Below, in pieces: positions 10,758-19,890 of a stretch of 64,000 nt of DNA. A program made the translations under genes and the position numbers. The first letter of the stretch is position 1. Each line of letters starts with the position of its first letter. Source of the DNA: Pipra filicauda (taxonomy: Eukaryota > Chordata > Aves > Passeriformes > Pipridae); contig NW_024104300.1 in assembly GCF_003945595.2 (NCBI RefSeq), forward strand, positions 806,001 through 870,000, given 5' to 3'. The notes under the pieces were generated by a model. It was not told the origin of the DNA. It saw only the letters and a list, made by a program, of their open reading frames with translations, and did no database searches.

Positions 10758-10959
10758 AGCCTTCCTAAATCTTCTTTTTTGAAGCCTAGCCATGATGTTA
10801 CTGTTTGTTTTCTTAGCTCATTGCTGTTTCTAACAAATATTTCTTATCTCGAGCTGTGATTTCTCCTTTCTTGTGCCCAACTGGAAGGGGGGAAGGGAAG
10901 GCAGTGAGTAGTTTTAGCAAGAGTACTAATTTGGAGAATACCATTCCTAAACCTTGACA

Positions 10960-11390
10960 AAAGGCTTTAGTAAAGTCCAGACAAACAACATCCACAGCCT
11001 TTCCCTCATCCACTGAGCAGGTCACCTTGTCATAGGAGACCAGGTTTGTCAAGCAGGACCTGCCCTTCTTAAACTCATGCTGGCTGGGCCTGACCCTGTG
11101 GTTGTCCTGCATGTGCCATGCTATGGTACTTAGAATGATCTGCTCCATGACCTACCCTAGCACCAAGGTCAGACAGCAGTTCCCTGGATCCTCCTTCTGG
11201 CCCTTCTTGTAGATGGGTGTCCCATTTTCCAACTTCCAGTCACCTGGGACCTCCCCCATTAATCAGGGCTGCTAGTAAATGATTGAAAATGGCTTGGTGA
11301 GCTCTTCCATTGGCTTCCTCAGTACCCTTGAGTGGATCCCATCTGGCTCCGTAGACCTATGTGCATCTACATAAAAGAAAACCCTAACTC
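10960..11390 (-). repeat. CR1 LINE fragment, second half of the interrupted copy
   Basis: It resumes exactly where the copy at 5733-5972 broke off, repeating AAAGG as the target duplication. On the minus strand it encodes the CR1 RT segment VVCLDFTKAF, SYDKVTCSVDEGKAVD, QHEFKKGRSCLTNL and EQIILSTIAWHMQDNH. The plus-strand text 'cttcttgtagatgggtgtcc' and 'cctcagtacccttgagtgga' is standard CR1. It fades out near 11390. An open frame at 10813-11148 is part of this dead element, not a host gene. Confidence 0.9.
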
Positions 11391-11503
11391 CCACATGACT
11401 ATGGTATGAAATCTATGTCATCTTGATCTGGTCTTTCTTTATCAGCTATTGGTATGCAGCAAAAACACCACAGGAAAAGGGAAACAATTTATTTTTCTTA
11501 AAG

Positions 11504-12694
11504 TGTGGTGGTTTGGAGCTGGCTTCCTGACAAGTCCCCAATACCACAGCAAAAGCTTCCCCCCCAAAAAACAAGAGAAAAGGGAAAAAAAACCCATGAG
11601 AATTGAAATAAGAGAGCTAAAGCAATATATAAATATATTTACACTTCATGGCTAGACTTCGTGAATGAAGATTTGGAAAGGGCTCTACCCACGTTTGGTA
11701 CAAGCGTGTTGGTGGCTAAAAAGGCCAATACGAGATAGGCACGTCCGGTTGCAAAAGGCACAGCAGAAAGACTCCTTAGGTGGTAAATTCTGTAAGGCAC
11801 GATTCTTTCTGCATTGTCTTTTCTCCTCAAGGGTGTTCCTGTGTGCTTTCTCAAAACGACAGGGCAGCTCCCTATTGTTTCAAGGAGCCCTTGTATCTTC
11901 TCTTTGGGGCTCCTCTCATGCAGCAGCCAGTGGCAAGTTCACCATAAAGCAAGATCTTAGGGAGAAGATACAAGAGCTCCCTGAAACAACATCTCAACCT
12001 TGGCCATGTTGATCATCATCACTGGTCTACTCTGGCCTCCAGTTGGGAGGTCTGGAGACACACCATCTATAATGCTGCTGATGCCTTTGAGAAAGCATGC
12101 AGGATCACTCTTGAGGAGAAAAGACAATGCAGAAAGAATCGTGCCTTGCAGAATATACCACCTAAGGAGTCTTTCTGCTGTGCCTTTTGCAACCGGACGT
12201 GCCTGTCTCATATTGGCCTTTTTAGCCACCAAAGCGCTTGTAACAAATGTGGGTAGAGCCCTTTCCAAATCTTCATTCACGAAGCCTAGCCGTGATGATG
12301 ATACACATAAGAAAGAAACCCCCAACACCTGAAAGCAGAAAAAAACCCCAACAGATATACCTAACTAATAAAGATCTAACGAACGAAATCTCAGTAGTTT
12401 CCTGAAGAGAAGAGAAACTTCTCAGTCCACTCCACAATCACCACATCTCCCTCTGAACTCAGAAAGAAGGCAGCAGCCTTTCGACAGACCACAGGCCCAA
12501 CACTCCCCATAGCTGGAGGAGCCGTAGGGATCTGCTTTCTTCAAGTCCACTGGAAGAGAAGAAGAAGGACCCTCCTCTCTCTTTCTTATTTATATTCTTG
12601 CTTATGTACAAAACCAGAATGGAATACTGGGAATGGCCACTTTCCTAGTTCCGACTTGGTTATCAGGAAGGCCTAAAAAACCCAAACCACGACA
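11504..12694 (+). mobile_element. Solo LTR (about 0.53 kb) split by an inverted RTE fragment
   Basis: It starts TGTGGTGGTTTGGAGCTGGC and ends CCCAAACCACGACA, an end typical of avian ERV LTRs. Flanks are TAAAG (11499-11503) and TAAGG (12695-12699), a 5-bp duplication with one mismatch. The LTR sequence itself is about 11504-11644 and 12302-12694; the middle is the RTE fragment. Its 3' part contains a CTTATTTATATTCTTGC segment near 12584. No internal genes. Confidence 0.75.
11645..12301. mobile_element. Head-to-head inverted RTE fragment
   Basis: The left arm (11645-11960) is the reverse complement of the RTE 3' end. The right arm (11961-12301) is the same 3' end in forward orientation. Both arms end outward at the element's true 3' terminus (GCCATGAA and GCCGTGATGATGA). 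TACAC flanks the unit at 11640-11644 and 12302-12306. Relative to the full copy, the left arm reaches back to the equivalent of about 10405 and the right arm to about 10462. The left arm lacks roughly 95 bp internally, replaced by about 19 unrelated bases. The arms share variants absent from the full copy. Open frames on both strands here are RTE C-terminal remnants. Confidence 0.85.
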
Positions 12695-14095
12695 TAAGGT
12701 CACGTTTTTATATTTTCCTTTCTTTTTTTTTTTTTTTTTGAAAAGATTCTGACACAGCCAGGATTCTCTCAGAGACCAGTGAGCCGCATGAATCCAGAAA
12801 CTCAGTCAGTTTCTCAGTTTGGTTAGAATAATGTGTTGTTGTGCTCTCTGAGCTTGCAAGTGTTTTTACTTTGATCTTTCATATTTTGCCCTCCTGAGCT
12901 TCCAAATAAGACTTTAGAAGCCCATTTTCTTCATTTGAGATATTTTAACAGATTATTGAACAGAACATTATCTCCTCACAGAGAACTACTGCATAATATA
13001 TTTATGGATTTAAAAACTGATATAAGCTCAGATTGTGTGGATTGACATGCTTGAGAAAAGAAAGGCCTAATGGATGTAATTTATAGTAAGTATGTGAGAT
13101 TGATACTTTGTCTATTGATGGCAATAATCTATTAATATTTGAAATACAGTTGCATTCCTATTATTATTTATATGTATTTTAAAACATAATTAATTTTTAT
13201 TCAGTGATGGTTTATCAGTAACATCTACAGATTTCTACTTATTACGTTTTTACAATGATATATTTTAAGGCTATACTGCATTTGTCTCCAACTTTGAAAT
13301 CCATGGGTAATCATAAATTCAGAAGTTAATGCAGCATTTTAATTTTTTTTAAGAGAGTAGAGCAGATGTAGGTACAGAAAACCTACAATTCAAAAAAGTA
13401 AATAAATATGAAGCAAGAAATCAAAGGATTTTAAAATCACACTAGACAGTTCATGATGGGAAAAAAGAGTAAAACATTACAATATACATTGTAGCTGCAA
13501 ATATGTCTTTGAGACAAGATACCCACACTATGTTGTTCATCTTGCTCAGCTCAAACTGTGTAACACTAGTATAAAATCAGAAGTCCTTTCAAGATATCTG
13601 TCTTATCGATATGCTTAAATGGGATTTATACCCAGAATCTAGAGTGAACGTATCCACATCTGAATTTCCGTTTAGATGGAAAATGAAGCTACAAAAGGTA
13701 TATAAACTATCTTGTTTGACCCGAAACTTTTCAAGACTAGTTCTGTTTCTGTTTCTAAACTTGATCAGAACTACCGCCATAAAAGGTTACAAGAAAGATA
13801 CATCTTTGATACGTCTGGTCCTGTTGGATATTGCAAGTCCATTACTTACACACATATTCTGACCAAAGTTAGTTGTTAACTGCTTTTTCTCAAAAGGCAA
13901 CCACAAGAGGTCTCTTCATTTTTGTAACAATTCAGCAAATAAAGCAGTCACATAGGAGGCAAGACTGAGTTTGTAAGGGATCTGATGGGATTCATGAAAA
14001 CACTCAAGCTACCATGTTATACATCATCAGAAAAGGTGTAGAGAAGCTAGGAATATGAACTGGCATTCCTTTCTCCTACCAACTTAACCATAAAG
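12695..14095. other. Intergenic, no supported gene
   Basis: AT-rich DNA. A poly-T run lies at 12723-12739. No domain-bearing frame or RNA gene is recognised. Confidence 0.6.
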
Positions 14096-14301
14096 TGTAG
14101 GGGCACAGGTCCTTATATAATAAGGAAAATACAAGCTCCTCGTGAGGTGTGAGCAAAGAGAGTTTATTTCAAATTCGGCGCTGGTTTTATCCCTTAAAGC
14201 CATGTGACTTCTTTGACCAATAAGGCTGTCTATGTCGGCACATGCTCCTTTGGGCACTCTTGCCCTGGTACATCCCCTGTACCTTAAACACGCCTCCTAC
14301 A
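14096..14301 (-). mobile_element. Short solo LTR (206 bp), second copy of the family at 441-648
   Basis: On the minus strand it begins TGTAGGAGGCGTG and ends GCCCCTACA. A perfect 6-bp duplication ATAAAG flanks it (14090-14095 and 14302-14307). It shares with 441-648 the order TGTAGGAGGC, ATTGGTCA, CACATGG(C/T)TTTAAGGGAT, TTTGAAATAAAC and TTATTATATA. Both TSDs are 6 bp, which fits class II (alpharetrovirus-like) integration. Confidence 0.9.
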
Positions 14302-15879
14302 ATAAAGCTACCCTTTTCTGGTCCGAGGCATTTTATGCTTTTCTACCCAATCATGACGTGCACAGGAGAAAAGAACTTGTTGGAGACAATGACAAAGTTA
14401 AGGAGCACATGTTGAGGACCTGTACAACCCAAGCCATCTGCACTGGGGAGTGCTTTAACAGTAAGCACTGATGGTAGTCTAATGTATTAAGATAGCCCCT
14501 ACCAACTCCTCAACCCCTTCATAAAGGGATAAGATTTCACTACACCGCCATTTTCAGGTATTTCCTATTCACTTGCTCAGACTTCATAGTAAGGACTGCT
14601 ATGTCCTTACAGGCTATAAAAGGAGTAAGGGCCTACAGCTCTAAGGTTTATATTCCAGTCCCGCACCACAACTTTGACTTTTAGGTGTTCGTATTTATTG
14701 GTTTGAATTGTTAAGTGGTATCAGGTAAGCTTTTCACAGAACTCCCATAGAATACGCCAGAAAAGCACTGAAAAGTCTATCCTTCAAGAACAACCTGATG
14801 TGAATATTACCGTAACTACTACTTTATTTCATATTGGTTCCATGTTTACCTGGCTTACAACTTGTCTTTAATGAGGTGATAAGACTTTCAATTAAGGCAA
14901 ATACTGCAGAGATCTCTGCTCTTCACAGATGTGCTACTTTAAGATTTCTATTTCTCCACATCCCAGCTGTTAGCAACTGCCTGATTGCTGGAGGTAGCCA
15001 CTCTTGCAGAGCAGTGTGTGTGAATAATTCCTAATTCACTGCCAGCAAACCAGCTGCATTAATTTCAACAGTTCACATAATAGTTTGAATTAACTTTGTT
15101 TGTTTTGCCTGATCTGGATTAGGAAGTATTCCAGAATCACTGTAAGCAGTCACAACCGTGGGAGGTGGAAATTTCAAATCATCCAAGAAAGACACCCGGA
15201 GGGAGAGGGCAATGACATCTTCAGCTGATGCTGCTGCACTAAAAAAGAAACATCTGGCTCTAAAATAAAATGCAGTTTCAGAACAAGTAATGTTGGAGCT
15301 TTTCACTACTGAATTACCAGATATTATGAGTTTGATCTGAATCAGGTGTGGACACATAATTGCATTTTTATCAAATTAGCCATAATAAGCAATCTCTGAT
15401 CCAATAAAAATTGTGACAAATTACATTTGATCCAAACCAAAATTGGCCTGGAAAATCACAGGTAAAATACATTAAAAATACCTTGGGAGGGGAAAGTAAA
15501 TCTATATTTCTTTGGTATATTGTATTATGGTAATGCAGCTCTTTTAATGCATATACAACTACCCCAAATCAAATTAACATCTTATGGAATCACAGTTTGA
15601 CAGAAGCTTATTCTGACCTGTTTTGTTTCGGTTTTTTATTTGGTTGATTGGGGGTCTTCTATGGTGTGCTGTAGAAGAATTCATGCTTCCTGTGGTTTGG
15701 AAAAGTTCAATGATCCCCTTGCATGGGAACAAGGGCAACTTCATAGAACAAAAAGAGGAGAGGTTGTCCCTGTGTGCCAATGAAGCTGTGGAGTCAGTAA
15801 AGCAGATTACCTTACCAACTGAGATAAAGCTTTCTGCTTCCTGGCTGCTGGTTTATGGACCTCTACCTCTGTGCAGATT

Positions 15880-16070
15880 CTAAAGCTAAAAGAAAAGAAA
15901 ACAATCAATCAAACCAACGCACACATAGAAACCATAAAACAAACAAACAAACCCAACACAACAACAATAAAAACCCCTCACAAAAAAACCAAACCAAACA
16001 AAAAACCCCAAACCACACATACACACAAAAAACGCAACTCGAAACCAAAACCCCAACCCCCACCGAATTT
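15880..16070. repeat. A/C-rich low-complexity tract
   Basis: It is made of AAAC, CAAAC, AACACAA and similar units with almost no G or T. Two overlapping frames across it give Lys/Asn/Thr/Pro-rich peptides that only reflect composition. Confidence 0.9.
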
Positions 16071-16179
16071 TAAATCTGTAGATTATCTTCTGTCTGTGAA
16101 AAGTGGGGAAAAAAATAAGTAGTTCAGGACTGGTATTTGCACTGCAGATATTCCATCCTCCACTCTCTGAACTGTTTCA

Positions 16180-16262
16180 GTTTGGGGGGTTGTTGTTTTT
16201 GTTTGTTTGTTTGGGGTTTGTTTTTATTCTTTGGCTGATTTTTTAATTTTTTTTTTTTAATA
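16180..16262. repeat. T/G-rich low-complexity tract
   Basis: It contains GTTTGTTTGTTTG and long T runs, roughly the complementary composition of the A/C tract 150 bases upstream. Confidence 0.85.
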
Positions 16263-16568
16263 TTATTTCTATATTTCCCAGAGGCACTAAACAGAATCTG
16301 GACTTGAGAAAATCAAGTTATTAAAATACAAAAGAAAATCTCAGAAGACATTTGAAAACTTGCAGCCATTTTCTATAGTTAAGTTTTGCACCTCTGCTTT
16401 TAACTACTGGGAGCTACGTATCGTGAACATCTTTGCAAATCAAACATGATCATCTGCGCACTCAAGGAGATAAGGGGACACTCTCTGCAAGAATCGTTTT
16501 TTACCATAAAAATGCAACAGATATTTTTCTGTTTGAGTATAGCAGAAAATAACATTACATCCTCTGGA

Positions 16569-16582
16569 GCGCCATCTGCTGG
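16569..16582 (-). promoter_or_regulatory. Candidate CTCF binding site
   Basis: The minus strand reads CCAGCAGATGGCGC, which fits the CTCF core consensus CCASYAGRKGGCRS at all 14 positions. CTCF binds such sites to set chromatin loop boundaries. It lies about 14.4 kb upstream of the SLC28A3 start codon in otherwise empty intergenic DNA. Occupancy is not shown by sequence. Confidence 0.6.
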
Positions 16583-19500
16583 TACGTGACCAATTCTTTA
16601 TCTACTAGAGCGATTATTTTTTTTCACTGAGCAGCTTTGTGTTTTCTGTGATTTGGAGTCTTGGAGGGAGTGGGGGGAGCAGAGCTGGGGGGAGAGTTCC
16701 TGTTTTAATAGAAAGTGAAGAAGCTAATTGAATTAAGAAAAAGTCCTGTTTTTTTACAGAAATCTTATTGTCACAGAATATGCATTACGCAGCTATCTAC
16801 TTTTTTTACAGCTCACCCTTACAGTGCACCAGTATCTTGGAATGCACAGCTCAGAAGCTGTAACAATCCAGTTTTTACCTCTGCAACCCAGGGCAACGGG
16901 GGCTTGGCTATGTAGACTCACTTGGGAAGACAGCAAGAAAAGATTACATGAGATATCAGAGTATAAATGTGGAATGGGGTGTTAATAAACTATGTGGGTT
17001 TGTCTCACAGTGGCCATTGTCATTATAGCTACAGTATGAAGCAATAATCCACTCTTCTAAAGTGGTGCCTTGAGAGACAGCGGCAACCACTGTTAATGTT
17101 GTCCTTCCAGCGTCTCCAATACTGACTTGCCTATTGAAAAGAGTTGGCTAGGGGTTTCTATGGGAAATGGCTTTTCATAAAATATTTTAAAATGTAGTCT
17201 GTGAAAACTGAAATACTTCATGGTCAGAGTCCAACAAAACAGGCATGGCTGTGTTCTCTCTGAAACCTACCAGCTAGCTCAGGGGATCGCCTAAGGCAGT
17301 GGGGGCACCATGGGCACCAGTTCTGGGCTGGTACCATTTTCCTTCTAGGTGTCTGGGGCTGGAGAAAGCCTCAACCATAGGTTTCAGTACAGCTAATTTT
17401 CTCCCTGGGAGATGCATAGCCAAGTCATTAAGTTCAGAACACAGATTCCCAAGGAAATAATAAAAAACTATACCCTAAGTACCCCACAACTATACCCTAA
17501 AAAAATTACTTTCATCACTTCTAACTAAAGGTCCTCAAATTCTTCATTCCACTGGAAGTGCTGGAAAACTTATTTACCTTTTCCAAACACAGAGAACATT
17601 TTTTTTAAATTTCCATGGTGGAGAATTTCATCTTCCAAAATGTTCTGAGTAAGATTGCTTAGTGCATTACTGTCTTCCTAAATCCTGCAATTGCTACTCA
17701 TTCCTTTGGGAAAGTAAAAGGGGCCAAGCTCTCCTCTCTCTCTCCCCGAATACACATATGCATGCATCTTGATATCTCCTGGAGCTATAGTGACTTCAGG
17801 AAATATTTTCAGTGGGCCCTGCAACTTTTGAATTCTGATTAGTTCAACTCCCAACTCCCAGCAGTATTGCCTTACTTAGCATAAATTATTAATTTATTAC
17901 AGAACATTTCAAAGGGACAGAGGAATAATACTGCTTGATAAAGACAACTGCAAGAAGAAGAGTGTACTTCCTATGTAGTAAAAGGGGGAAAATTTCTGTT
18001 AACAGCTTTTCAAATGAAAACAGATGGCAGGATGACTCAACTGGACATGAAAATTTCCCAGCTTCATCCCTAAAATTATTACTCAGTAGATCAGATTCAC
18101 AGTCAGTAAAACTAGGCAATGCTAAATATATACTGCTTTATACCAGCTGAGGACATCTCAGCATTTGAGGGAGACTGAGCTGTTTTCTAGTGTGATTTTT
18201 TTTTTTAACATACTGACATAATTTTTTAGAACAAAAATCCAGAGTTTTGAGCATCAAGAAGAGAGCCATATTATGACATGACCTTATTGCACACCCAAAG
18301 CTGTTAAAACCAACTCATGAGACCAATAGGGTCTCTCCTCTAAAACAAGCAGGAAAAGCAGAATCAAAATTTGGAGGAGGGGAACCCTAAAATATTTTTG
18401 TTGGTTCTAACTCACTGGAAAAAGCTGATTTCATTAAGGAAAGAAAATATCTAGCCAAAATAAATGCCTGGCATGTCTCTGTTTTCCTGGAACATCAGAT
18501 TGTTGCCTTTAGTCTTACCACAAATGCTTTAATCTGCTGTTCACAGGTACCAAAAAAAAAATCCAGAGAAAACCAAAGAAAAAACCAAACCAATCAATGA
18601 AAACCAAACCAAAAGCCAAGCATTTACACAAATTTTATTTGATAATAAGGAAGGTCTTATACAGGTTTCAGAACATAGAAGGGTTGAATTTAGTATTGGT
18701 ATACATGTGCCAAAGTGGTTTATGCATTCTTGTTCGACACAGTCCTTGTATTAAGCTAGGGTACAATTGCCAACACCCCACCCCTGCCCCCATCCCCACC
18801 GAGTGGCTTCTTGACACCTTTATACCTCTACCATTTGTGTGCAGCATTAGCAGGAGATTACTTCTGTACAGGCTAGGCACTCTCAGATAACCATTTCCAA
18901 GGGCATCACCAATGGCAGATCAGCAGGAAAGTATGTAGGAGGCTGCTCCTCATTACACTCGCAGACTGCTCTCAGCTACTCACCTCTTTACAGATATTCT
19001 GCTGCACCAACATGTTGCCAAGTGCTTCAGCTGAAGCACTGTAGTCCCTTGAAGGCAAGAATTATTGGAGGCTAATGCTGCATAGTCTTACGTTCACTTT
19101 TAATCAATAGAAACCACATCAATGTTATCAGTTGCACTGTGATAGATTTCAAATCTGTTCACTTAACTTTTGTCCTGAGATCAAGCAGACAGGGGCAGTG
19201 AGAGCTCCCAAGACAGAAAGGCAACAATAACCAGGAAAATTAAATAGTTAAAGCAAAATCGTTTTTGGTAGCTGTGCCAGTAGGACTGAAAAGACTAAAT
19301 CATATTTACTGTCCTTCCACTCCTCTGCAGTGATTCTCTCCTCGCACCCCCTTCCCAATCAGCCTAAAATGCCCACAGCTCTTCAGAGACTGCACTGGCA
19401 ACAATAGAGCTAATGGCATCACCGGGGCAAGAACCCAAAGCAGATACTGCCATCAAGTGTCCAGCAGACCTGTTTGCAGTGCAGACCCTTCCATCTACAT

Positions 19501-19816
19501 CTGCAAGCAGAGACGTGGATGTTAATATACAGCATACGTGGGTGCTCACAGACAATTTTGCTGGTACAAGGTCAAGCAGTTAACAAATCTGAACAGTTAA
19601 CCATCCTCCTAGGGACAACAGAGCTTCATTAGAGTTTAAAAAGTGTAGCCAGGATGGGAAATCATTCTTGCCATGGATTGGCTTCTGTAACTGTACGGCC
19701 TATTGCATTTCCTGGAATGCCTCAAAATTAAATTTAAATGCTCTGTCTTGAATCAGCACTTAGGTGTATTGGCAAGGGTCTTCAGGAGAAAGTACACTTT
19801 AACACATGGTATTGCT
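16583..19816. other. Intergenic, no supported gene
   Basis: Unique-looking DNA with short unconvincing frames; no repeat of known type recognised. Confidence 0.6.
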
Positions 19817-19890
19817 ACCACAACCCTCGTGGTTGTGGGTGTCTCAGTCTGTGCCACTAATTTGGGTGTCTCAGTCTGTGCCACTGATGA
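19817..19890. repeat. 27-bp tandem duplication next to a small hairpin
   Basis: GGGTGTCTCAGTCTGTGCCA begins two adjacent 27-bp units at 19837-19863 and 19864-19890, which differ only near their ends. Just before them, CCACAACC and GGTTGTGG (about 19819-19838) form a perfect 8-bp stem with a short loop. Confidence 0.85.

Larger units (their letters stand above)
6191..10798 (+). mobile_element. Full-length RTE-clade LINE (AviRTE-like), 4.6 kb
   Basis: A perfect 10-bp target duplication TACTGTTTGT (6181-6190 and 10799-10808) defines both ends, so the insertion appears to be full length. It has a GC-rich 5' end, a 1.27-kb leader, an endonuclease plus reverse-transcriptase coding region (7458-10757) and a very short 3' UTR ending CCATGATGT. 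Short TGATGA-like tails are typical of RTE elements. Domain order (EEP endonuclease then RT, without a recognisable gag-like ORF1) and RT sequence fit the RTE clade. AviRTE is the family known from some birds and filarial nematodes; that exact family assignment is inference. Two frameshifts and several stops inactivate it. Confidence 0.88.
5973..10959 (+). mobile_element. Solo LTR (about 0.37 kb) split by an RTE retrotransposon
   Basis: The LTR starts TGTCCTGGTTCTGGCTAGGA at 5973 and ends AAACCTTGACA at 10959, both typical of avian ERVL-like LTRs. A perfect 5-bp duplication AAAGG lies at 5968-5972 and 10960-10964, and the interrupted CR1 rejoins there in register. The LTR itself is only 5973-6190 plus 10809-10959. 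The interval between them is the RTE insertion plus its duplicated target. Its 3' part keeps the 'cttatctcgagctgtgattt' segment common in these LTRs. No retroviral genes remain. Confidence 0.88.
14302..16568. other. Intergenic, no supported gene
   Basis: No coding region is supported. It contains an A/C-rich low-complexity tract (15880-16070) and a T/G-rich tract (16180-16262). Confidence 0.6.

Noticed and set aside
10813..11148. 111-codon minus-strand frame with reverse-transcriptase-like text
   Set aside because: It is the RT part of a truncated CR1 element and runs across the LTR border at 10959; not a host gene.
15855..16122. Lys/Asn/Pro-rich frames suggesting a basic protein
   Set aside because: They are translations of an A/C-rich low-complexity tract; two frames give equally repetitive peptides.
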